This document shows, one piece after another, positions 1 to 13,000 of a stretch of DNA of 64,000 nucleotides. Below the pieces are notes generated by a model. That model did no database searches. It was not told where the DNA came from and was given only the letters and a program-made list of their open reading frames with translations. A program made the translations under genes and the position numbers. Position 1 is the stretch's first letter. Each line of letters starts with the position of its first letter. Origin of the DNA: Pieris napi (lineage: Eukaryota > Arthropoda > Insecta > Lepidoptera > Pieridae); NCBI RefSeq assembly GCF_905475465.1, contig NC_062242.1, positions 9,637,501-9,701,500 on the forward strand, written 5' to 3'.

Positions 1-161
1 AATAATGATGTCAATATTGATGGAGTGATGATATTTTTCGGATATATTTTTTGGGATTTCGGGCCGGAGAGTCAGTGGTGAGACTGGTCAAGGATCCTTC
101 CTTTAGGCTGCAGGAATAGTACACCATCCCTCCTCCACACGTGACTTATACAATACACATA

Positions 162-408
162 GAGTCCGCGCCACCACTGAATGGCGATAGACGCGGCGCT
201 AGCGAGTAGCGCAGCGTAGTAATATGTTGCTAGTGCTAGGTGCAAGGCTATTTTACCCCAACGAAACATAAATTAATATGAAATTCGCGAACTACTCTCC
301 AAGATTTGCTTCTAATGTTTTAGCTTAAAACGAATAAAATAATATTTCATTGTAACGACAAATTTAGTTCCCAGGGTTCCCATCGACAATGAGTGGTGGC
401 GCGGACTC
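162..408. mobile_element. MITE with about 28-bp inverted ends and TA flanks
   Basis: Left end GAGTCCGCGCCACCACT at 162 and its inverse AGTGGTGGCGCGGACTC ending at 408, with about four mismatches over 28 bases. TA flanks each end (160-161, 409-410). The inside is GC-rich (CGCGGCGCTAGCG). Structure fits a nonautonomous Tc1/mariner-type element; no transposase is present. Confidence 0.55.
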
Positions 409-2364
409 TATCTAATAATAAGTAACAATACGAACTGACTTATCGCAGTAATCTCTTTTCTATAGATAAATAAGCTGTCAAGTCAATAGTTGCGTGTGTT
501 CTCTGATAGATTTTGCATTTTTATTAAAATTTGGCATACGATAGCTTTGTCATGGCGTGGACTGAACACAATAAACAAAGCAAATCTAATCGTTGTTTCC
601 CCTCTACTAGCTTTAGAACCAGAACAGAATATTAATTTAAAAACGTTTCAAACACAATATCTGAAAATTCATGAAATTAGCTTCCACATCGAAAAATCGC
701 TAGTGTAAATAAAATCCTTGGAGGTTTCATTAAAATGCGATTGATGCGCTGGGTGTACACAGGCGATCAATCTTGTGTGTCCAGTTACTTTGAGATTAAG
801 ATTAAATACACGTTATTCCAGGGTAGGCTATTAAGGATTAAGGTCTCTTTCTATTTCTAGAATACAGTTTAAAACAAGGAAACGTAGCGCCTCATTTTGA
901 TTCGTCAATTGTATTTCTAGACCAATCACAATTAAGCGACGTGATCTATAGTCACTTTTTTGTGTATTTCATTCAAAGTTACGCTATTTAATATTTTTAT
1001 AGAAAGGGTCTTGAACGAAAATATGTTTGGTTTTGAAAAATCTGAGATAGTCTGAGTACAAAGAGAACCGTCGAGATGTGAGGTCTAACAGTGCTAAATT
1101 ACATTATTTCTTATGTTGACTACACTGTTACGATAATAATAATATTAATCTATGTAAAGCACACAGTCATAAGTTCATATGGTTATTATTGTGTTAGTTA
1201 CAATATTGTTCTAAATATGATATACATAGTAGGTTAGCTTTAAAGTATATTCAATCATACAATTTATTATGAAATTACTCCCGCAGACATAGGTAGATAA
1301 TCATCTTGATACATTATATGTATATATAGAAAAAAAATTCACATATAATTATCAAATCAATGTATACAAAATATTGTAAAAACTACTTTAAAAGAGTAAG
1401 TATGGAGTTTCTTGCTCATTCTGCACCATAAGGTAGTTTACCTTTTTGAAGGGGCAACTAGAGTATTTTTTTATATTATTAACTTCAAAAGTGCCTTATA
1501 AATAGACCTAATTGAAATAAATGATTTCACTTTGACTTTGAAATGAAATATTAAAAGTATATATATAACTGTTGTAGATAAATTACGCGTAGCAAATAAG
1601 AATTATATGGGCGCCGATGTTCTTTCCGCATAGACTCTAGCAATGGAGTTGTGAGGTCAAATGTAGGATTAATTGTATGGCGAGGATGATTTTAATAATT
1701 ATTTCAAGTTTCAGGCCAAAGGTCAAATTACAGGTAGACTCTAGTAGTAGCGAAAAAATGAATGTATTACACATATAGTTAATATGAATAATTTATTGTT
1801 TATTTTACATACATAGAAGTTAACATTAGTAACCACTTGTTAAGATATATTTTTAATAAATGTATGTTAGCCGTAGGACTTTATATAAGGGTATATATGT
1901 ATTTGCCCAGAGGTACTAATCAAAATTACTCATTATTATACGGCAATCATAAAATCGTTAATAAAAGGTTTGAGAGGTCAACTGTATATAAATAAGTTAT
2001 TAGTTATTTTTGATTATTAACTCGAAATAATATTAATTATTAGTCAAATAAAACCTGATTTTTATTTTAAATTTTTATCGGCGAATCGCTTAATTAGTTA
2101 TTCATTATCATAAATAATAATATTAATTAGGGTTTTTATGTTTTTCCAAATATCCAATCAGATCGTGCTCTTTTATTATATGTAAATAATTTTAAATACT
2201 TATTTAATGAATATCATTAATATCGAAGCTTGTTTATCGAACTTTATATAAGTTAAGATAGCATAAGGTTACACCCGGCCACATAGCAGTAACCTTCTGC
2301 CAACATAAATAAAAAAAAACTTTAACCTTAAAGAACTGGGTGTGGTCCTTTGACCTCAGAAAGC

Positions 2365-2711
2365 ATATCTTGGCTAGGTCTTGGACGGTGTTTGTAATAA
2401 AACTCATCCGAAATGGATCGACCGATATTCGTGAAATTTTGTGTGCCGATATGGTTAGGTCTGCGAATCGGACAACATTTTTTTTCATCCCCCTAAATGT
2501 TAAAGGGGTCCACCCCTAAATTGTTTTTAGATAAAAATTTTTGGTTGTATTTTTTAATTTTCAATATTTTAATTTTTAAAATTTATATCCTTAAATTTCA
2601 CCCCTATACGATCAACCCCTATTTTTTATTTTAGTAGATAGTTATTTTTATTGAAATAAAAAAAAATCCTAGAAATAATATACATGGCAACACGTTTGCC
2701 GGGTCAGCTAG
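2365..2711 (+). mobile_element. HEL-1 Helitron-like copy ending CTAG|T
   Basis: Shares long stretches with 9425-9760: GACCGATATTCGTGAAATT, TTAGGTCTGCGAATCGGACA, CCCCTAAATGTTA and the end TTTGCCGGGTCAGCTAG followed by T. The CTAG|T end is the Helitron 3' signature. Noncoding. Confidence 0.6.
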
Positions 2712-3927
2712 TTTCCATATAAGAACGTTAGTATATATATAAATACTATGCAAACATAGTCACATAATATGTTAATAGCGACTATTTAAAATGTACAACA
2801 TATAAAACAGCCACACATTAATCTTAGCTCAAATTTCCAGCACTTTCCACGTTTTCATCGTCTCAAAGTGGCATAGAAAAACTGCCCTTTTTCTCAAGTC
2901 TTAATAGTAATTTAGAGCTTAGCGAAGAAAATAATCTAGATTTCAGTGGTAAAATCTAGGTCAAGTCTGCTTAGAGTGAGGCCAGCTCAAAAATAGCTTT
3001 TATAGTATTATACAATGAAAATGCATAATTCTGTAGGGCAAATGATTTTGTTTACGACATTCAAATTTTTATTAAGGTCTGCAATAAAAGATGTGTATGT
3101 TTTATAGCGGGCGAATTATATGGGGCTGAGTGTGCTTCGTGAGTTTTTACTATTCCCCGTTAATTTTTGTTACTGTCACACATAACATTTTATTGAAGTA
3201 AAAAAAATCAAAAGATATGTTTGAACAATACTAATTTACGTTGCACATTTTTATATAGCCTATAGGTACCTACCACTAAAAGAATACTAGTTAGGTAGTA
3301 TAGAATTAATTAGGAATAATTATTGAGGTCTGATTTATGAGTAATACGATACCTAGTCTGATTAATAATAAATATGATAAAAAAAGTTGCCTGATTATAA
3401 GTTTTAAGAACAATCTTAAATAAAAGTTGATATTTTAAATTGTATTCTTTGTTTTATTGCTTCTAATTATCTCCCCTGTCAAATACGTATCTACCCTGAT
3501 CTTCATGTCTCTACCCTGCCTGATGTATTTACCCTGGCCCTCTAAAAAGTGACAAAATATGTTTTAAGTAACTTGCCCTTCCGTGAGTAGATACATAAAC
3601 GGGCCAAAAGTTTTTTTCCTTAGCCGTCTCCTTCATAGACGAAAAACCTTTTATTAAAGAACTACCCTTATATAGCCTATAGGTACTACCATAGGTATAG
3701 GTGTCATTATAGTTTAAATATTGTGTACGAATGCACATAATAATTATTCAGGGTTTTATGCATATCTCTACTAAATTAATGATTTTTAATTATTAACACA
3801 AAATTGTATTATTGATTTTTAAAACACAATACAATAAAGATTTTATTTTAAAGTGTTTATATAACTCAACGACGCATTCTCTACGTTTGTTAATTTTATA
3901 CTTTGTTAGTAATTTTTGTAATTTTAC

Positions 3928-4079
3928 CTTTTCCCGAATTGTATGGAGTCTAGTAGCTCCCTTCCACCATGATATTGTAGGGTGAGGACGAGCGCCAACT
4001 GCTTGACATATTATTTCCACCGCTCTTCCCGCTACCAGCGGTCTGGCACCACCAATTATACGCACCCATAGAGGATATA
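3928..4079 (-). CDS. Exon 9: first half of Ig domain 3
   Basis: Acceptor TTTCTTGCAG at 4080; donor GAAAAG|GTAAAA at 3927. Codes for YPLWVRIIGGARPLVAGR, then AVEIICQAVGARPHP and TISWWKGATRLHTIREK. Cys264 and the Trp pair are present. The exon ends in phase 0 before the partner cysteine, so at least one more exon must follow. I found none between here and base 1. Confidence 0.86.
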
Positions 4080-7000
4080 CTGCAAGAAAATAACGAAATA
4101 AACTTATATCAGAGAACCAAAAGCTTAAAAACATTTCATATTTTTGTACTACAGCTTCATTAAACATTAAAGAATCTTAATTAATAAAAAAACATCTACC
4201 CTTTACTGGCAACCGTAATGGTATTATTTGTAGTTATGTAAATATTGATACTTTTGATCAGTTTTTGTCATTTATGTTAATTAATTAAATATACCCTAAG
4301 CATTATGTTTGTGCACGCCGCATCTTTAATCGTAACACATTCATTATAGTTTGTGTAAATTAAAATAAATAACGATTTCATTAAAAATATCAAAACTTGT
4401 ATAATGTATATAGTATACATTATACAAGTATATAGGAATGTATATGTATAAATATATAGGAAATATTAAATGTGCAATGTAATCCGTTATAATCCATATT
4501 TAATTATATTCAAGATAGACTTACGATTCATATCAATAGTGATGTTTTCCGACAGCGGTGATATCGAAGGGTCAGTGACAGCCTGTTTATAAAAAGTAGA
4601 TAAAGATTTATAGAAATACTTTAATAATTGTCGAATCATTGCTTTATTAGACGAATTCCTCTCGAAAGAAATGATTTGGTTGGAACAGAGTTATAATAAC
4701 CACAGAAATAAAAAAGTGATAGCAATGTTACTTGTAGGCAATCTCTTAATGTTTGCCTACAAGTAACATTGCCATACTAAGCTAGGCTTAGCTTATCTGA
4801 AATTCACAGTGCATCGTAGCATCTGCAGGGCTTATTTCGCATTTTTGTTATGTTTTGTAACGTAATTATTGTTCGACAGTAATCTTGATACTTATTATGA
4901 AAAAAGTTTTTGTGAATAAATGAAAAACCGCGTAGCAAGAATTATATTAGTTATAACTGCTACGCCGGTTTTCTTTCTTCTCAATAATTTCTGAATTTTA
5001 CAAATAGAATTTCAAAACATGCTAATCTTAATTATATACAATACATTTGTATATTTCGTGATCATTTGTTTTTTCTTATAGTCAAGTAGGTGATCAGACT
5101 AATGTGCCTGACACACGCCATCAAATTTTAGGGTCTAAGGCAGCTGGTCCAGTCGCACGCTGAAGACTGTATGCCAACTCTGTTCTATATATATATATAG
5201 TGTATATACGTATGTATATGTGTAGATTGTAGAGATTTTTAAAAATAAAATTTATATTGGTAAGAAGGAAAAGTACTAGTCCTTCTGAACTTTATGAATT
5301 CTTTTAACTTTTGACTTGTGTGACCCTAAATTAATTTGACATTTATTTACTTCAGTGAGTAGTTGTTGCTTTCAGTTTCGGATCTTGTCTGTACCTAAGA
5401 TACTAGAAAGGGCAAACGTTTGACCTTGTCGCAATGGGGTGTCTTATAGGGTTCGTTTCAAGCTTATTAAAATGACGCGTAGAACTATTTTAACATAGGA
5501 AAAGCGACGTTTACAGAAGTGCATAAGGCTTATAATTCTTTGTGCGTTTTGTTAAAATGGGTACGAGTGTTGCACGTTTTTAGAAATGAGCTGAGGAGCA
5601 CGAACTTCATAGTTTCATTTTGTCTATGCATACGCTAGTATATTTTGCTATAATATCAGTTTTTGACAGCTCGAACAAATCGAATTTCCATACAATTTGT
5701 AGTATAGTATTTTATTCGAACAATTCATTTGTCAAAATCTGTTTTGTTTTACGATACCAATTTCTAGTGAAAACTTTTTTGATTGTGTTTGTTTTAGATG
5801 TGTTTTCTTCTATAGTTTAATAAATTATAACTTGTTTTTCTTTTGTCGTACATTTGTGATGTGTATTTTGGAATAAATAAATGTATTAATTACTTAGCTA
5901 TGGATAAGTAGTATAAAAACCGTTTAGTTGGTTGGTTTTAAATTGGCACATTTTTGGTACATTTCTCAACTCTGCGACAGCGCGTTCGAATCACGCCTGT
6001 GCTGCAATGGAGGTTTCTATGTGATGTTCGTATGGTGAAGGAAATTGTTTTGTTTTGTTTTTTTTTTTTGTTTTTCATTGTTTGGCAAACCTAAGACCCA
6101 AAAGTTTGACGACTCGGCAGGCATAGAAGGCTGATCACCTCTTTGCCTATTAAAAATGATCACCAAACGTATACAAAAGTCTGTGGATAAGACTTTTGAC
6201 GTTTTTTTTATACAATCAAGTTTACGAATTGAACTTACCTGGCAAGTGAGAGTTGCAGGATACAAATCTCTCTGTAGTGTGAAAGAGACGGACGCCCTCG
6301 ACTCAGAGTTGGCTAAGAGTGCGTGTGACTGCCACCACGATACTCTAGCTGCGGGGCGACCTATGAACAAACACCAAGGACTGTAATTTACAGATAACTG
6401 ATGTTTCATGTCATTGTTATTGGTTTAAATTCTATGATTTGAATGTATCAAAGATAAAAATGGCGCCAAATTAAGTTTACAGAGTGTTTTATGCAATGAA
6501 TTGTGAATGTTAAAAAAATAGTTGTAATTTTTACAAAACTCTTAAAGTAGTAGACGTAACTATTGTTGTTTTTCAACACGAAAATTATACTATATTTGAA
6601 TTTAACTATGTTTTAAATTCAGTAATAACTTTTTTCTGCCATGCCCTTAGTCTTTTTACAAATTCTTATACATAATTATTAATGTTAGAAAATTGGATTG
6701 TTCAGTTAAAAAACTTATTTTTTAAGTTTTAGGAAGAAATTACTGGCAAATTGTAAACGAACAAAATTACATTTTCAAAACATACAATTAAAAACTGAAA
6801 TTCGAATTCCAAATAATTTAAATAAAATTTCGAAAAGCCGATGTGGGGCGCCAAATTGGAAACCACTTCTTCTTAAGTGCATCAAATTTAAACTTTATAC
6901 ACATTGTTACAAAAAGTTAATAGGTATGCATTTTGTCTAGTTATTTCAACACCTACAAGAAATACATGCACACATACGCACAAGTACGGGCGGACAGTAA

Positions 7001-10000
7001 ATATCTCCATTTACACCGTATTAACATAAGCACTGGTCTGTTCTTTTTCATAAAGTATACCCATAGCGGAAATAGAATGTGAACAAAAGAGACAAAATAG
7101 TACATTAAAATTTTGCAATAGCTTTTTCTTAAATAAGGGTGTACAAGAAATTCCTAGAAATTTCCTTCACTATAGTATGTGTGCTGTAGCATAGTGACAG
7201 TTGACAGTTGCAGATGACAGTTGCTTAGTTTTTCATTTCACTCTTGAAATGAAATAAAATCCAATTGAAAGCTACAGCGCACATACTATAGTCTATCTCA
7301 ATATAACTCACCACCAATAGCCACGCAAGTAAGATTGACTCTTGTCCCTTCATCGAAAGGCCCCATTGCCCCACCACGGAACTCTTCTCCATCTTGGTCC
7401 AGTATCACTAGCCGTTCCGGAGGTACTGTTGAATAATTGTTTTCAACAATTTAAAGTAAAATTACAAGTACAATTAAAATTGAGAAATAAATTTCTTCAG
7501 GGAAAAAATCTTTTTCAAGAGATTATTAGATTTCGTCAAGTTTCAGCGTGAAAGTACAATTTATATTTACTGTATTTAATTGAATCGACAAAAAATCTAA
7601 ATCATCATAATTTTTACAGACGCAATAGAGAAATAAAATTAAAATTTCGTTTAATTTGGTACAAGGATTGCAACTTCCATTACATACATACAAAATCTAT
7701 CTCATCTGATGTTAAGTAATACCGCCACCTATGGACCACTCACATTGCCAGGGGGCAAGCAAGTGCTTTCCCGACCCTTAAGGAACTGGTGCGCTCTTTG
7801 ATTTCTTTGTCCTTTGTTTGAGTCGAATTGGTACGGAAATATTTCAGTGGGCAAAAACTGCCTTAAAAATGCTCATTGTGGAACGATATAGTAAACATAT
7901 ATTATATAGTAAACAAAGGTTCTACTTACTCAATACAGTAAGGTTGAGCCTTGTGTTCTTGGTAGGTGACTTTATGAAGTCAACCCTACATCTATACTGA
8001 CCGCTGTCTTCAGGCCTGGTGAAAAAAAGTGTTAAGATAAGTAAAATAACCAATACTTCAAATGTAATTTAAATCTACTTTTTAACGCTTCACTAAGCCG
8101 TCGTGTAATTGCAATAACGCACACACACCACTACACACTCCCACAGACAGCTCAAGATTTATTCATCATCATCATTGTTCTCATCTATATGTAAAGAACC
8201 ATGCAGTCTGAATAAGCAACCGTCGTAGACCGACACGGCTTCCCTCATAAAGGTATGATAAGTATTAAGTCCATAAAATATTTGAAGATGGTATTACGAA
8301 TTCGAATTGGTACCTATTGTATATAGTATTGTATTTTATTGACATAACCTTTACACATTTAAAGAAAAAAGTTTTTAACAGGATTAAAGTTATGTATTAT
8401 TATAAATTTACAGTTATATAACATTATTTTAAATTTATCCGACGTTTCGCGTGCTTTACAGCGTGCGTGGTCACGGTGACTGCAGACAAAAGGTGTTGGA
8501 TATCAAAAAGTATCACAGATGTAGAAAAAGTTGCATTATCTGTATTTATATCCCCGGAGCTGGTATCGACTAACGTCGAAACGTCGGATAAATTTAAAAT
8601 TATGTTAAATAATTGTAAATTTATAATAATACATAACTTTAATCCGGTTAAAAAGTTTTTTCTTTATACCTATTGTATAATTCGTTTGGTTTAACTAAAA
8701 TGCACAAAAATTAATAAAAAATCGTTCATCTTTTTGGTATATTTTAAGCTAGTGCTCTTGTGTCTTGTAAATTACTGTGTTGTCACAGTTCATCAGCAGC
8801 CAGCTCTGGGAGTAAACTCAGGCACGCTTACCCAACTCTAACGCCCAGTTTCTATATTCAACCCCTACCAGTAGTTAGCTCTAGTTCAGTAGCGCATTAT
8901 ACATGTTATTTAGTATAAAAACAACAGCTGCTATGAGTCGTCTTAGCAACCATTGGTATTTGGCAAATAGAAACCAGATTTTAGTTAGACCGTCTATTTG
9001 ACACTACAGAGAAAATTGTGTCCATCAATTTATTTCCCACCTGGCACATATCTATGTACTATACAAGAAGAAAAAATGTCAAATAATGTTGATTTCTGTC
9101 AGTTCAATTTTAGCGAGCCAAATATAACTTGTTAGTTCGCTCCCAGTTCCCTCCCAGCTGACATTAATCCGGATTTTCCCCTTTTTCGCGAAAGCTCAGT
9201 TAAATTTAGGTCAAATGCAGGTTCGTAGATGACAGGTTCTCAAATTTGCGGTTCTAAGAAGTGTCGGTTTCCGTATTATGTTTTCCTTTTGCTCACGAAA
9301 GCGGTGATGTTATAATGGACTAAGCGCGGTTCTAAGGTTTACTATTTTGTAAAGAATTTCGTTTGGAAAATACAGAATGTCTAATTCTTTCTAAACTTCC
9401 GGTAAGGATCTAAGTTTATCTAACATATAAAATTCTTGTCTCACGGAGTTTGTAATTAAACTCCTCACAAAAAATGGCTTGACCGATTTTCGTGAAATTT
9501 TGTGTGCATATCGGTTAGGTCTGCGAATCGGACATCTATTTTTATCCCCCTAAATGTTAAGGGTGGTCCTACATTTTTATTTCTAGGGAGTTATTTTTTT
9601 TTATGATACAGCATACAAAAATACATACAACCCTTAATTTTCACCCCTCTACGATCAACCTCAATTTTTTATTATAGTAGATAGTTATTTTTATTGACCT
9701 AAAAAAATGTTACCTAGAAAATTATATACATGGCAAAACAAAGTTTGCCGTGTCAGTTAGTTTTATTATAAAACTGCCTGTTGCAGTTTACACTTCTGAA
9801 AATTTAGATTTTTTTTTTAACTAGCGTTAAATCAGCGCCCTGTGCCTGACACACGCCGTCGACTGTTTGGGTCTAAGGCAAGCCAGTTTCCTCACGATGT
9901 TTCCCTTCACCGTTCGAGCGAATGTTCAATGCGCTCATAGAAAGAAAGTCCATTGGTGCACAGCCGGAGATCGAGCCTACGACCTCAGCGATGAGAGTCG

Positions 10001-13000
10001 CACGCTGAAGTTACTAGACCAACACATCACTAACGATTAATACTTTATTAATTTATTCACAAAAATATATCCTTACAGTACTAATAAATGTCTAAAACAT
10101 GAAAAATAATAAAATACATAAGATACACAATATAGCTACCGTGAAATCACTTTGCGAACATATAAAGATGTCGATAGCGTCGTTATTAAAGTATGGGATC
10201 AGATCTAATATTGATTTTCGTTTTCATTTGTATAGAGGAAGCACTAGTCTAGTAATAAAATCTTATAATAATCTTTTTTTTCTTTCTTTCTTACTTCTGC
10301 CAGGCACTTATTAATATATTCCTGATTTCAGCTGTTAATTCAAGTATTTAAAAAGTAAACAACTCTATTAACTCAATACAATGTTCTAAGATCATAGTTG
10401 GTGGCTATTCTTCACAAACTAATAACTAGTAGAAAAAATATTACCTTATCTTAGTAAGTACAAGTAATGCTGGTGTAGTGCTGGTTCGGAAGGAGGCTCT
10501 GGAACCGAGAGTAGCTGGATCCGACCAGTGCGTGTCAACGCCATCTCTTGTGTCGAAACTGTAGACAATTATCCTTTAATCGGTTGATCGTTATAAAAAC
10601 AAGTGCCAAAAATTAAGTCGCAATAACGAAAAATGTGAAATTGTATGATTAGTACAAGCGAGCTGCATTTATAGATTTTCTAAGTTAAATAATAATTTGA
10701 CCAAAGACAAGATTATTTATCTAACAAAACTTATTTTTGTAACTTACAATAAAACTGATACATTTCCAATTGATACAAAAAAAACAATTGACCGCCAAGA
10801 TTTACGTTTTGGCACATAAGCGCGCGAAACTGGTGAAATGATTGGAAATTTGACAGCTTGCGACATGACATATGACAACTTAATAAACTGGCACCCGCTA
10901 ACTCCTTTGAAATTAAAAAGAAATTCTGACAGAAGGTATGTATTAACTAAATATAAGATTCGATGAATGTAGAATTATTACATTGAATGTTAACTTAACA
11001 ATTTGTTTTATTTATAGCAATTCCCCGAATCAAACATCGTTTTTTTAAATTATTCTATCATTTTGATGCTCTGTTAAAAAGCTACTAAAATAAAAAGATA
11101 ATTAAAACATGCGTATGACGGCCATAAATCAGGCATCAACGCATTTATTTCAATTACGGATAACATTGTCACCACAGCTATAGGTGGAATCCTATTAAGG
11201 TAGATAATAATTACAGGAAGTATCCGAAATGTCACCTCCATGTCATTAAAGGTTATTTTTCCGAGATAATTACATGGAGCGTGATTTTGACTATACTTTT
11301 ATTTCTACCTGTGTATGTCTCGTTCTTATTCATTAACGCAGACCACGGAATACTAAATAATTTACGCACCGCAAGCGTGCCGCCAGTGTATTTATATTAT
11401 CATATATCATTTACTTTGCATATATCTTAAATGTCAAAAATGATCAACGCGTCTTTACTATAAAAACCTAAAACTTACTTCTAAAATAGCCTAGTCAATT
11501 TATGTCGAAAACCACAAAACCGATAAAGTATCCCAAGTATTTGTCTCAAATAATCGTATTTTTGAACTTTTGAAGTGAAACTTCTTTAAGCACGACTTGG
11601 ATTTTTTCTGACGGTTACTTCCGTCCGCAAAACTCGTATCGTACAACGATAGCGCGTTTTATAAGTCCGTCAGCGCCATCTAATGGTGCATTATTTGAAC
11701 TGATTTAAGTCCGTTTCTTGGTAGTGTTTATTTAGGATAGCATTCACTCGTTTTATTTGATACTGATTCTTGTAATTATGTTATTATTAGTTTATTTATA
11801 TTTAAAATGAAAATCCATGCAAGTAACATGTGAAAGAATTAAAATTCCACTAAAGAGGGAAGGTTCCCATCCTAGCTTGCTTTTCTATTGTTATAGGTAC
11901 ATACGGCCAGCTTTTTCGCGTAATTTCCTATTTTACCATTTTGGAAGAAGTGAATTAAAAATTAATTATCCTAAAAATCTGGTATATTTTATATAAAAAT
12001 AACAAAGTTGTATTAGAGAATAGCAAAGTGAATAAAAAAAAATTTAAGAGTTATAAAAAAAATATTTTTAATTGCAAAGTTTTTTTGAAAATATAACATA
12101 AATTCAATAACAAGGTTATATTGACCAGTGCTGATCAATTCTATATAGACCTTCGTATTTGAATAATCTTTGTAAAGCACATGAATAATAAATATAATTA
12201 AATTGTAATATGACATTAATTAAGTTAATATTTAATCATTTCAGTGATATATGCCTTCAACGCCAAAGAAGTTTTACTTCAATCGCGCGTAAAGGTTACA
12301 CGCACACATTTTTTTTTTTGTTTTCCAATGACAGTTATAGTTTATTAATTGCACATGAATTAGTGTTAATGTTTGTCCAATTAATACTTATAAATGTCCC
12401 GCAAGTTAAAACCTAAAAATCGATGTCTAAGAATACTTGACAAACAATTCAAGAATAAATTAATATTCATATCATAAAACACTTTTAGTTCTTCAATTAT
12501 AATGTTGTTAAGCGCATTCCATTAACCGTGCATTAAGCTCGAGTGTCAATCCGTATCTTGACATGTCAAGCACATCCAGAGTTCTCTTGAGACGTAATTA
12601 ATACTGATCACAATTTAATTCCAATTTTAACTTCCTGTTATTAATTAAAAGTTTTTAAAGCGCAATTTTGACATTTATATGTACCTTATATATATACGGA
12701 TTTAATATAGAAGTATTTGTTTAATTTAGAAAATTCGCTGAACTTATTTAGGTAAGTTCTGGTATATTAATCTCGATTATTATATTGCACACTATAAGCA
12801 GTATAGGCCGTAAACATGTATTTTATAACAAAATATTATCTATGTTTTCTTATCATACACCCTAGATGGCGCCATAACACAGTTAAAACGCGCTATACAA
12901 ATACTTTGAGATTAGAATAACAATAGTCCCTGATAGAAGAGCAACTATATGATATGAGTCATTAATAAGGAATTTTTTGATAGTTGGACAATGATTTCAT

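Larger units (their letters stand above)
1..3927. other. Intron 9 of the Sidestep-like gene, open to the left edge
   Basis: AT-rich noncoding DNA apart from a MITE at 162-408 and a Helitron end at 2365-2711. I searched the minus strand for the missing second half of Ig3 (LxCRAxN pattern after an acceptor in phase 0) and saw no candidate. Confidence 0.6.

Noticed and set aside
72..269. Minus frame with hydrophobic run at the left edge
   Set aside because: Overlaps a TA-flanked inverted-repeat element and has no splice or family support.
2821..2900. Possible exon for the second half of Ig3 (GACGATGAAAACGTGGAAAG on the minus strand)
   Set aside because: No cysteine in an LxCRAxN context, no matching donor, and the frame is not like the family.
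12013..12416. Two open frames on opposite strands
   Set aside because: AT-rich low-complexity residues (Phe, Ile, Lys, Tyr), no family features, inside an intron.
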